Source: Oscillospiraceae bacterium (GTDB lineage: Bacteria; Bacillota; Clostridia; Oscillospirales; Ruminococcaceae). Taken from it: a stretch of DNA of 64,000 bases. Of this stretch, positions 16,279-24,002 are shown piece after piece (positions within the stretch are counted from its first letter, which is position 1; each line of letters starts with the position of its first letter). The position numbers and the translations under genes were made by a program. The notes below the pieces were generated by a model that saw only the letters and a program-made list of their open reading frames with translations, was not told the DNA's origin and ran no database searches. Where the stretch lies: assembly GCA_900752435.1 (NCBI GenBank), contig CAADVD010000022.1:1-64000 (forward strand). Reading direction: 5' to 3'.

Positions 16279-16962
16279 ATGCACCTTACTTCACGAGAAC
16301 AGGAACGCCTTATGACTCACTGTGCAGGCGAGCTGGCAAAAGCCCGAAAGGCCAGAGGGTTAAAACTCAACTATCCGGAGGCGATTGCGCTGATTACATC
16401 CGAACTGCTGGAACTGGCAAGGGATGGCTTGACCGTGACCGAGCTGATGCGCGAGGGAAAGAAGCTCCTGAGCGCTGATGATGTGATGGACGGCGTTCCC
16501 GAAATGATTCACGAGATTCAGCTGGAAGCCACTTTTCCCGACGGCACCAAGCTGGTGACGGTTCATGAACCGATTGCGTCCAATGGAAGGCAGGTTCCCG
16601 GTGAAATTCTCATCGACGACGGCGAAATTACCGTGAATGAGGGCAGGGATACGGCGCAGGTTACCGTTGTGAATACCGCTGACCGACCCATTCAAGTGGG
16701 TTCGCATTTTCACTTTTTTGAGGTGAACAAGGCGCTTTCCTTCAACCGGAATTTGGCGTTTGGGATGCGGCTTGACATTCCGGCAGGAACGGCGGTTCGT
16801 TTTGAACCGGGCGAAGAAAAGAGAGTGCCGCTGGTTTCCATCGGCGGCAACCGGATTGGTTATGGCTTGAACGACCTGGTTCAGGGCAGTATGGATGATG
16901 AAGCTGTCCGAGCAAAAGCTTTGGAACAGGCAAAAAAATTAGGCTTTAAAGGGGTGGAATAA
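16279..16962 (+). CDS. ureAB: Urease gamma-beta fusion subunit
   Basis: 227 residues. Residues 1-100 are the gamma subunit (HLTSREQERLMTHCAGELA, KLNYPEAIALI, DDVMDGVPEMIHEIQLEATFPDGTKLVTVH), joined directly to the beta subunit from about residue 106 (PGEILIDDGEITVNEG, VGSHFHFFEVN, GTAVRFEPGEEK). Most Firmicutes have separate ureA and ureB; this fused form is the Helicobacter UreA layout. ATG 16279 has AGGGAGG in front; the frame stays open to 16099 but that extension has no homology. It is followed after 1 bp by ureC. Confidence 0.95.
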   Translation: MHLTSREQERLMTHCAGELAKARKARGLKLNYPEAIALITSELLELARDGLTVTELMREGKKLLSADDVMDGVPEMIHEIQLEATFPDGTKLVTVHEPIASNGRQVPGEILIDDGEITVNEGRDTAQVTVVNTADRPIQVGSHFHFFEVNKALSFNRNLAFGMRLDIPAGTAVRFEPGEEKRVPLVSIGGNRIGYGLNDLVQGSMDDEAVRAKALEQAKKLGFKGVE

Positions 16963-16963
16963 C

Positions 16964-18676
16964 ATGTTTCAAATGTCAAAAAAACAGTATGTGGATATGT
17001 TCGGCCCTACCACAGGCGATCGGGTCCGGCTTGCGGATACTTCTTTGATTGTCGAGGTGGAAAAGGACTTTACCGTTTACGGCGACGAAGCCAAATTTGG
17101 CGGAGGAAAATCCCTGCGTGACGGCATGGGACAGTCGTGCAGTGTGCCCGATGGGGAATGTCCGGATACCGTGATTACCAACGTTCTGGTCATTGACAGC
17201 ACCGGCATTTACAAAGCGGATATCGGCATCAAGGACGGCAAAATCTGCGGCATCGGAAAAGCCGGCAATCCTGATATTATGGACGGCGTTACACCATCTC
17301 TTGTGTTCGGCGCCGGTACGGAAGCGATTGCAGGCGAAGGATTAATTTTGACGGCTGGCGGCATTGACACGCACATTCACTTTATCAGCCCTACACAAAT
17401 CGAAACGGCTCTTTATTCGGGGATTACCACGATGATTGGCGGCGGTACGGGGCCTGCTGACGGCACGAATGCCACGACCTGTACGCCGGGCAAATTTAAC
17501 TTGGAAAAAATGCTGGAGGCCGCGGAGGAGTACCCCATGAATTTGGGCTTTCTCGGAAAGGGCAACAGCGCGGATTACGCCGCTCTTGCCGAGCAGGTGG
17601 AAGCCGGTGCATGCGGCCTGAAAATTCATGAGGACTGGGGCGCTACGCCGTCGGTCATCAATCAATCTCTCTGCGTTGCCGATCAATACGATGTGCAGGT
17701 ATCCATTCACACCGATACCCTCAACGAGGGCGGTTTTGTGGAGGATTCGCTCAACCCCATCGGCGGCAGAACCATCCATACTTACCACACGGAAGGTGCG
17801 GGCGGCGGACATGCGCCGGACATCATCAAAGCGGCGGCATTTCCGAATATTCTGCCTTCTTCCACCAACCCCACCATGCCCTTTACGCACAATACCATTG
17901 ACGAGCATCTGGACATGCTGATGGTGTGCCACCATCTGGACAGCCGCGTGCCTGAGGATGTGGCGTTTGCGGATTCGAGAATTCGTCCGGAAACCATTGC
18001 GGCAGAGGATGTCCTTCATGACATGGGCATTTTCAGCATGATGTCCAGTGACAGTCAGGCAATGGGCCGAGTCGGCGAGGTCATCACGAGAACATGGCAG
18101 ACGGCGTCCAAAATGAAAGATCAGCGGGGGATTCTGGAAGAGGACTGCGAAAGAAACGACAATTTCCGCGTGAAGCGTTACGTTTCCAAATACACCATCA
18201 ATCCGGCCATTACGCACGGAATTGCCGATTATGTCGGTTCGGTTGAAGTAGGAAAGCTGGCCGATTTGGTTTTGTGGAAGCCTGCCATGTTTGGCGTAAA
18301 GCCCGAAATGATCATCAAGGGCGGCTTTATCTGCGCCGCCAAAATGGGGGATGCGAATGCGTCCATTCCTACGCCTCAGCCCGTGGTCTACACCAAAATG
18401 TTCGGTGCACACGGCCTTGCGCAAAAGCGCACCTGCGCTACATTTGTTTCGCAGGCGGCTGTCCGTGAGGGGATTGCGGAGCGTCTGGGGCTTCAGCGCT
18501 TGGTGCTTCCGGTGAAAAATTGCCGGAATATTGGGAAAAAAGACATGAAGTTCAACGACCGAATGGGAGACATTGAGGTGGATCCGGAAAATTATCGGGT
18601 GACCGTCGATGGCAAAACGATTACCTGCGAAGCGGCGCAGGAGCTTCCGTTGACTCAGAAATATTATCTTTTCTGA
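16964..18676 (+). CDS. ureC: Urease alpha (catalytic) subunit
   Basis: 570 residues, standard length. It hydrolyses urea to ammonia and carbamate at a dinickel centre. All key residues are visible: HIH (H137, H139), the carbamylated lysine in GLKIHEDWG (K220), HTDTLNEGGF, and the mobile-flap MVCHHLD with C322 and H323. The ending LTQKYYLF is typical. It is tightly coupled to ureAB with AAGGGGTGGA as ribosome site, so the two structural subunits are made together. Confidence 0.98.
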   Translation: MFQMSKKQYVDMFGPTTGDRVRLADTSLIVEVEKDFTVYGDEAKFGGGKSLRDGMGQSCSVPDGECPDTVITNVLVIDSTGIYKADIGIKDGKICGIGKAGNPDIMDGVTPSLVFGAGTEAIAGEGLILTAGGIDTHIHFISPTQIETALYSGITTMIGGGTGPADGTNATTCTPGKFNLEKMLEAAEEYPMNLGFLGKGNSADYAALAEQVEAGACGLKIHEDWGATPSVINQSLCVADQYDVQVSIHTDTLNEGGFVEDSLNPIGGRTIHTYHTEGAGGGHAPDIIKAAAFPNILPSSTNPTMPFTHNTIDEHLDMLMVCHHLDSRVPEDVAFADSRIRPETIAAEDVLHDMGIFSMMSSDSQAMGRVGEVITRTWQTASKMKDQRGILEEDCERNDNFRVKRYVSKYTINPAITHGIADYVGSVEVGKLADLVLWKPAMFGVKPEMIIKGGFICAAKMGDANASIPTPQPVVYTKMFGAHGLAQKRTCATFVSQAAVREGIAERLGLQRLVLPVKNCRNIGKKDMKFNDRMGDIEVDPENYRVTVDGKTITCEAAQELPLTQKYYLF

Positions 18677-18696
18677 AAATTGGAGAGGACAGTAGT

Positions 18697-19176
18697 ATGA
18701 TTGCAGAAAAAATTTACGGAAAACTGGGCGCAACCGACAAACAGGTCGAAACGGTTGAAATTGAGTGGTTTGAGCGTGAGAAAAAACTGCTCCGGAAGAC
18801 CACTTCATCGGGTGAGGAAATTGGAATCAAAATCGAAGAGCCGTTGAACGACGGCGACATCCTTTTTGAAGATGAAACCAGGGTGATTGCTGTGGAGATT
18901 GCTCCCTGTGATTTGATTCATGTTCCTGTTTCATCCATGCAGCAGATGGGCAGGCTGTGCTTTGAACTGGGAAACCGCCATCTTTCTCTTGCCATCGGAG
19001 AGAGCAGTGTGCGGTGCCCGTTTGACCATCCCACCTTTGAATATTTGAAAAAGCTTGGGTTTGAAGCCGTAAAAGTACATGAAAAATTTGTGGGATATAC
19101 CGAGTGCAAGGCACATGCTCATACCCATACGCACTCTCATTCCCATTCCCATTCGCATGAACATCATGAACATTGA
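18697..19176 (+). CDS. ureE: Urease accessory nickel chaperone UreE with His-rich tail
   Basis: 159 residues. The N-terminal peptide-binding domain is followed by the metal domain (RCPFDHPTFEYLKKLGFEAVKV) and a tail at 140-159 in which 11 of 20 residues are histidine, in His-x alternation. UreE receives Ni2+ and hands it to the UreG-UreF-UreD complex; the tail can store several ions. The tail codons overlap the start of ureF. Confidence 0.97.
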   Translation: MIAEKIYGKLGATDKQVETVEIEWFEREKKLLRKTTSSGEEIGIKIEEPLNDGDILFEDETRVIAVEIAPCDLIHVPVSSMQQMGRLCFELGNRHLSLAIGESSVRCPFDHPTFEYLKKLGFEAVKVHEKFVGYTECKAHAHTHTHSHSHSHSHEHHEH

Positions 19177-19837
19177 CGGCCGTTTTCTAAAACTCATGCA
19201 GGCGCTGGATTCGCTTTTCCCAATCGGCGCCTTTACCCTCTCCAACGGTATGGAAACCTATGTGCAGAAAGGGATTGTACAGGATGGCGAAAGCTTGTCA
19301 CGCTTTTTGAATGCATATATTTATGCACTGCCCTATAACGACTTGGGATTCGCCGCGAAAGCCGCGATGGGGGAAGATTACGCTGTACTCGATGAGCTTT
19401 GTACGGCTTCCAAATCGCCCTTTGAGCTGAGAAACGGCAGTGAAAAGCTGTGCGCACGGTTTTTAAAGATGGAACGGGCGCTGGGCAGTTATACGCTTTT
19501 GGATGCCTACGCCGAGGATATCAAGCAGAAAAAGTGCGGTGGAAGCTACAGCGTTGCCATCGGATTGTTCATTCGCGAAATTGGGATGGATGTTTCTGTG
19601 GGATTGGAAATGTATTGCTACAGCATCTTGTCGTCCATGGTCAATCATGCGGTCAAGCTGGTACCCCTGCGGCAGCTTGAGGGACAAAGCTGCCTTTCCC
19701 AAGCAATGGAGCAAATTTCGGCGGCCTGCGAGAAAGCGATGCAGGCGGATTGGCATGATTTGGGAATTTGCGGCAGTGGATTTGATTTGCGTTCTATGGA
19801 ACATGAAAAGCTTTATTCAAGATTGTATATTTCATAA
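19157..19837 (+). CDS. ureF: Urease accessory protein UreF
   Basis: 226 residues, all helical. LDSLFPIGAFTLSNGMETYVQKGIV is the family signature. UreF works with UreD and UreG as the complex that loads nickel into apo-urease, gating UreG GTPase. Two ATGs, 19157 and 19166, lie inside the end of ureE, with no good ribosome site, so it is probably translated by coupling to ureE. An in-frame ATG at 19079 would overlap the UreE His tail and is not used. Confidence 0.94.
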   Translation: MNIMNIDGRFLKLMQALDSLFPIGAFTLSNGMETYVQKGIVQDGESLSRFLNAYIYALPYNDLGFAAKAAMGEDYAVLDELCTASKSPFELRNGSEKLCARFLKMERALGSYTLLDAYAEDIKQKKCGGSYSVAIGLFIREIGMDVSVGLEMYCYSILSSMVNHAVKLVPLRQLEGQSCLSQAMEQISAACEKAMQADWHDLGICGSGFDLRSMEHEKLYSRLYIS

Positions 19838-19861
19838 ACAGAAAGGATTTCAGATACAAGT

Positions 19862-20473
19862 ATGTCCTATGTAAAAATTGGCGTGGGCGGACCGGTTGGC
19901 TCTGGAAAGACCGCCCTGATTGAGCGCCTTACTCGAATCATGTCAAAGGAATACAGCATCTGCGTTGTAACCAATGACATTTATACCAAAGAGGATGCGG
20001 AATTTCTGATTAAGAATTCAGCGCTTCCGCCAGAAAGAATTGTCGGCGTGGAAACGGGTGGATGTCCGCATACCGCAATTCGTGAGGACTGCTCCATGAA
20101 CTTGGAAGCGGTGGACGAAATGGTGGAAAAGTTTCCCGATGTTCAGATTGTGTTCATTGAAAGCGGTGGCGACAATCTGTCCGCTACTTTTTCGCCCGAC
20201 CTTGCCGATGCTTCGATTTATGTGATTGACGTTGCTCAGGGAGAAAAAATTCCCCGGAAAGGCGGCCCGGGGGTGACGCGCTCCGACCTGCTGGTCATCA
20301 ACAAAACTGACTTGGCGCCGATGGTGGGGGCGAGCCTGGAGGTGATGGCTTCGGATTCGCAGAGAATGCGCGGTGGACGACCATTCTTGTTTACCAATCT
20401 CGTGTCGCTCGACGGCGTAGATGCGGTCATTGAATGGATTAAAAAGTCGGTTTTGCTTGAGGATTTAGCATGA
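19862..20473 (+). CDS. ureG: Urease accessory GTPase UreG
   Basis: 203 residues. P-loop GGPVGSGKTALIERL (residues about 8-22), nickel-binding GGCPHTAIRED (Cys-Pro-His), ESGGDNLSATFSP as Walker B region, and NKTDLAP for guanine recognition. GTP hydrolysis drives nickel delivery to UreC. Its last 4 bp overlap the ureD start (ATGA). Confidence 0.98.
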   Translation: MSYVKIGVGGPVGSGKTALIERLTRIMSKEYSICVVTNDIYTKEDAEFLIKNSALPPERIVGVETGGCPHTAIREDCSMNLEAVDEMVEKFPDVQIVFIESGGDNLSATFSPDLADASIYVIDVAQGEKIPRKGGPGVTRSDLLVINKTDLAPMVGASLEVMASDSQRMRGGRPFLFTNLVSLDGVDAVIEWIKKSVLLEDLA

Positions 20474-21204
20474 GTCAGCTTTATTTGCAAACAGCCAATC
20501 AAAACGGCAGAACGGTCATTGCAGACAGCTTTTTTACTTCTCCCATCAAAATTGCCAAGCCATTTTATCGGGATCATTACACCGAAGTGATGATGATGAC
20601 TGCCAGCGCAGGGATTTTAGAGGGCGATTTTTATGACATCGAACTGAAAATTACCGAGAATTCCTCGCTGAAATTTACTGCGCAGTCGTATACGAAAATT
20701 TTTAAGGCGGAAAAGGCTGGGGCTTCTCAACGCATTAAAATTGATGTTTTCGATGGCGGCGAGCTGGTTTATCTGCCTTGTCCGGTGATTCCGTTTGCCG
20801 GAAGTGTGTTCGATTCCTCTGCGGAAATTCGGCTTTCCAAAGGGGCAAAGTTTGCCATGTGTGATGTTGTTTCCTGCGGGCGGGCGGCCATGAACGAAAA
20901 ATTTATGTTTACCGAATACCGTTCCAGAACGGCGATTTCTGTGGATGGGCGGTTAAAATTTCTGGATAATATTCGGCTTGCGCCTCATGAAGCGGAGTTG
21001 GCTGGAATCGGCTTTTTTGAAGGGTATACCCATCAGGGAATGATGTATCTTTACGGGTATGAACAGGTTTCGCTTCCTTCTTCCGACTGTGTGGAAGCGG
21101 CATTGACACAGGCTGCGGCAGGGATTTGTGTTCGGATGGCTGGAAACAGCGGAGAGGATATTAGTAATTTTGCCAATCAGATTTTATGTGAAATCGCCTT
21201 TTGA
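20470..21204 (+). CDS. ureD: Urease accessory protein UreD (UreH)
   Basis: 244 residues. TSPIKIAKPFYRDHYTEVMMMTASAGILEGDFYDIELKI and SYTKIFKAEKAGASQ match the UreD family, the scaffold that contacts the urease trimer and channels nickel. Position after ureG with an ATGA overlap completes the accessory set E-F-G-D. A terminator overlaps its stop codon. No urea channel (ureI/ureT) or nickel transporter follows. Confidence 0.94.
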   Translation: MSQLYLQTANQNGRTVIADSFFTSPIKIAKPFYRDHYTEVMMMTASAGILEGDFYDIELKITENSSLKFTAQSYTKIFKAEKAGASQRIKIDVFDGGELVYLPCPVIPFAGSVFDSSAEIRLSKGAKFAMCDVVSCGRAAMNEKFMFTEYRSRTAISVDGRLKFLDNIRLAPHEAELAGIGFFEGYTHQGMMYLYGYEQVSLPSSDCVEAALTQAAAGICVRMAGNSGEDISNFANQILCEIAF

Positions 21205-21234
21205 AGTAATTCGATACTTCAAAAGGCGATTTTT
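21193..21234 (+). terminator. Terminator of the urease operon
   Basis: A 16-bp perfect stem (21193-21208 with 21215-21230), 6-nt loop and TTTTT. It starts inside the last codons of ureD. Confidence 0.92.
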
Positions 21235-21307
21235 ATTTGAGTTTGAGAATTTCTATACTATGAGAAGTGGTGTGCTTACTGTGGTAAGGTTTATAAATAT
21301 TCGCAAA

Positions 21308-21349
21308 AAGAAAAAGCCCACAAACCCCCGTATTATGGGATTTGTGAGT
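21308..21349 (-). terminator. Terminator of the tRNA-Glu gene
   Basis: Read on the minus strand: CACAAATCCC pairs with GGGGTTTGTG (one G-T), followed by a T-rich run, starting 10 bp after the CCA end. Confidence 0.8.
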
Positions 21350-21358
21350 CTTTATAAT

Positions 21359-21433
21359 TGGTACTCCGTAGGGGAGTTGAACCCCTGCTTCAAGAATGAG
21401 AATCTTGCGTGTTAACCACTTCACTAACGGAGC
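21359..21433 (-). tRNA. tRNA-Glu, anticodon CTC, CCA encoded
   Basis: A full cloverleaf on the minus strand. Acceptor stem GCTCCGT/ACGGAGT (first pair G-U), D arm with GTG/CAC, anticodon stem CAAGA/TCTTG with loop TTCTCAT (anticodon CTC, reads GAG), T arm AGGGG-TTCAACT-CCCCT, then A73 and CCA. A consensus promoter lies upstream and a terminator downstream, so it is a single-gene unit. Confidence 0.95.
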
Positions 21434-21451
21434 ATTTCTCAGTGCTCAATT

Positions 21452-21480
21452 ATTATACGATACTTTTGGAACAATGTCAA
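21452..21480 (-). promoter_or_regulatory. Consensus promoter of tRNA-Glu
   Basis: Minus strand TTGACA (21475-21480), exactly 17 bp, TATAAT (21452-21457): full consensus. The rest of 21481-21752 is an AT-rich gap; a TATAAT at 21630-21635 is the likely -10 for the next gene, without a clear -35. Confidence 0.95.
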
Positions 21481-21752
21481 GCTTTTTTTATGCGGCAGAG
21501 TCGAGATTTTCGATAACCATCATTCAACTACAGGCTCTTTGTTTACAGTGCCAATAGCAAACGATACGCCTTTCAAACACTTCTCCAAAAAAATTCTCAA
21601 ATTATTCACTTCTTTTGTTGGAAAACAGGTATAATGGAAGATATAAAAATGAATTAGTTAAATGAAAATGTTTTATTCATACCTGTCGGTTCTTTTTAGA
21701 CAGGACTTTCTGCTTTTCAACAATCAATTCGTCAAAATTGGAGGAACAACCA

Positions 21753-22445
21753 ATGTCACTGGGTAAAATTTTAGTTGTCGACGATGACAAAAACATTTGC
21801 GAACTGTTGCGTCTGTATTTGGAAAAAGAAGGATACAGCGTGATTTTGTCCCACGATGGAGAAGAGGCCATCGTAAAATTCAATGCGCTCAATCCGGATA
21901 TGGTGCTGTTGGACATTATGCTTCCGTCACTGGACGGCTGGCAGGTGTGCCGGGAAATCCGCAAAAAATCCAACGTGCCGATTATCATGCTCACTGCAAA
22001 GGGAGAAACCTTTGATAAGGTGCTGGGATTGGAGCTTGGCGCCGATGATTATGTGGTCAAACCGTTTGATACCAAAGAAGTGATTGCGCGTATCAAAGCT
22101 GTTCTGCGCCGCATCGGACAGAACAATCAGGCGGAAGAAATCAAGGAAGTATCCTACGACAAACTAGTTGTCAATATGACGCGCTATGAACTGAAAGTGG
22201 ATGGTAAAGTCATTGATACACCGCCGAAAGAATTGGAATTGCTGTTCCATTTGGCATCCAATCCGAACCGCGTGTATACCCGCGATCAGCTGCTCGATGA
22301 GGTCTGGGGATTTGAATATTACGGCGATTCTCGTACCATTGACGTGCATGTCAAACGTCTGCGTGAAAAATTGGAGGGCGTGTCCGACCAGTGGGCGCTG
22401 AAGACGGTTTGGGGCGTCGGCTACAAATTCGAGGTAAATGAATAA
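21753..22445 (+). CDS. OmpR/PhoB-family response regulator
   Basis: 230 residues. Receiver domain KILVVDDDKNICELL with phosphoacceptor D54 (LLDIMLP), switch residues MLTAKGE and the Lys in VVKPFD; C-terminal winged helix with YTRDQLLDEVWGFEYYGDSRTIDVHVKRLREKL. The layout RR-HK-HtrA resembles WalR-WalK-HtrC or CssRS-HtrA envelope-stress systems; sequence similarity to WalR (GFEYYGDSRTIDVHVKRLR) is strong but not decisive. ATG 21753 is preceded by TTGGAGGAAC. Confidence 0.93.
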   Translation: MSLGKILVVDDDKNICELLRLYLEKEGYSVILSHDGEEAIVKFNALNPDMVLLDIMLPSLDGWQVCREIRKKSNVPIIMLTAKGETFDKVLGLELGADDYVVKPFDTKEVIARIKAVLRRIGQNNQAEEIKEVSYDKLVVNMTRYELKVDGKVIDTPPKELELLFHLASNPNRVYTRDQLLDEVWGFEYYGDSRTIDVHVKRLREKLEGVSDQWALKTVWGVGYKFEVNE

Positions 22446-22457
22446 GGATGATCAAAG

Positions 22458-22490
22458 AAAAAGGGCGCACCATGTGTGCGCCCTTTTTGA
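22458..22490 (+). terminator. Intercistronic hairpin between regulator and kinase
   Basis: A 13-bp perfect stem (22458-22470 with 22476-22488), 5-nt loop and T5 right before the kinase ribosome site. It should lower kinase and htrA transcription relative to the regulator. Confidence 0.85.
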
Positions 22491-22505
22491 ATCGTGGAGG
22501 CACTT

Positions 22506-23969
22506 ATGCAAAAAAGCATTTTCGGAAAGTATTTTTCCATCTGTGCGTCGCTGATTTTTGTCAGTCTCACCATTTTGGGCGTTGTGCTGATGCTGTTTTT
22601 TTCGCAGTATGTGCGGACGGAAAAATACGACTTGTTGACCAGCAATGTGGCCAAAGCAGTGGATATGACGGAAAAACAACTGAATGAAGACAATCAGCTT
22701 GACGACACCAATTTTACGGTGAACAGCTTTTTCGATATTTTGTCGGAAGCGATTGATGCCGATTTTTCTTTGGTGAATGCCAATGGTTCCACGTTGTACT
22801 GCACCGAACAAGCGCCCTGCAATCACACAAATAACGACATTTCCGATACCATTCTTGCTTATCTGAACAAAGACGGCAGTTATCAGGAGATGGGAACGCT
22901 GGGCGGCATTTATAACGAGCATTACTATACCGTTGCCCAAACCGTTACCACGGCGGACGGCGAGATATTGGGTTATGTGTTTGCGTCCATGGAGACCGCC
23001 GATTCTCTGCGCGGATTTCTTGGTGAAACCTTTAAAATGTTTCTGATTTCAGCCGTCAGCGTGATGGTGGTGGCCATTATCATCTGCTACTTTGTCACGC
23101 ATCAAATGGTGAAACCGCTGCGCGAAATGAGCGAAGCGGCACAGGAATTCGGAAAGGGCGACTTCACCAAGCGCCTAACGGTCAGTACATACGATGAAAT
23201 CGGCCAGCTTGCCATGGCGCTCAACAACATGGCGCAGTCGCTGTCCACGCTGGAAACCATGCGCCGCAGTTTTATCGCCAACGTTTCGCATGAGCTGAAA
23301 ACCCCGATGACCACCATTGGTGGCTTCATCGACGGTATTCTTGACGGAACGATTCCGCCACAGAAGCAAAAGCAGTATCTGCGCATTGTATCCGACGAGG
23401 TCAAGCGCTTATCCCGTGTGGTGCGTTCGATGCTGAATTTGGCGCAGATTGAAGCCGGCGAGATGCAGTTGAAACCCAAAAAGTTTGACATGGTGGAAAC
23501 CATCTGCCAGACGCTGTTCAATTTGGAACATCAAATTGAAAGCAAGCATCTGGAAATCCGCGGACTTGACCATGACAAGGTGTATGTGGAAGCCGACCCC
23601 GATTTGATTCATCAGGTGGTGTACAACCTGACGGAAAATGCCATCAAGTTCGCCAACGACGGCGGCTATATTGAATTTGAATTCCAAAAGGAAGGCAGTC
23701 AAGTCATGATTGGCGTGAAGAATTCTGGCGAGGGCTTGAGCAAGGATGAAATTCCGCGCGTGTTTGACCGGTTTTACAAGACGGACCGTTCCAGAGGGCT
23801 GGACAAAAACGGCGTTGGACTGGGACTCTATATTGTACGGTCCATTGTCAATCTGCACGGCGGTGAAATCATCGTCAAGAGTGTACAGGGAGAATATTGT
23901 GAATTCCTGTTTACGCTTCAGCCCGCAAAAGCGCAGGGGAAGCTGAGAAAGGCAAAAGAAGAACATTGA
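22506..23969 (+). CDS. Sensor histidine kinase
   Basis: 487 residues. Transmembrane helix about 10-35, an extracytoplasmic sensor of about 140 residues, second helix about 178-200, HAMP (MVKPLREMSEAAQEFGKGDF...), phosphoacceptor H262 in VSHELKTPM, then the ATPase domain with NLTENAIKFA (N box), KNSGEGL (G1), FDRFYKTDRSR (F box) and GVGLGLYIV (G2). No PAS domain is seen, unlike WalK. ATG 22506 follows GTGGAGGC. The partner is the regulator 60 bp upstream; the htrA gene follows. Confidence 0.94.
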   Translation: MQKSIFGKYFSICASLIFVSLTILGVVLMLFFSQYVRTEKYDLLTSNVAKAVDMTEKQLNEDNQLDDTNFTVNSFFDILSEAIDADFSLVNANGSTLYCTEQAPCNHTNNDISDTILAYLNKDGSYQEMGTLGGIYNEHYYTVAQTVTTADGEILGYVFASMETADSLRGFLGETFKMFLISAVSVMVVAIIICYFVTHQMVKPLREMSEAAQEFGKGDFTKRLTVSTYDEIGQLAMALNNMAQSLSTLETMRRSFIANVSHELKTPMTTIGGFIDGILDGTIPPQKQKQYLRIVSDEVKRLSRVVRSMLNLAQIEAGEMQLKPKKFDMVETICQTLFNLEHQIESKHLEIRGLDHDKVYVEADPDLIHQVVYNLTENAIKFANDGGYIEFEFQKEGSQVMIGVKNSGEGLSKDEIPRVFDRFYKTDRSRGLDKNGVGLGLYIVRSIVNLHGGEIIVKSVQGEYCEFLFTLQPAKAQGKLRKAKEEH

Positions 23970-24002
23970 TTGGTGTATCAAATATTCTGAGGAGGAACAG
24001 AC

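Noticed and set aside
17342..18808. A 488-codon open frame antisense to ureC
   Set aside because: Shadow of ureC; no recognisable protein features.
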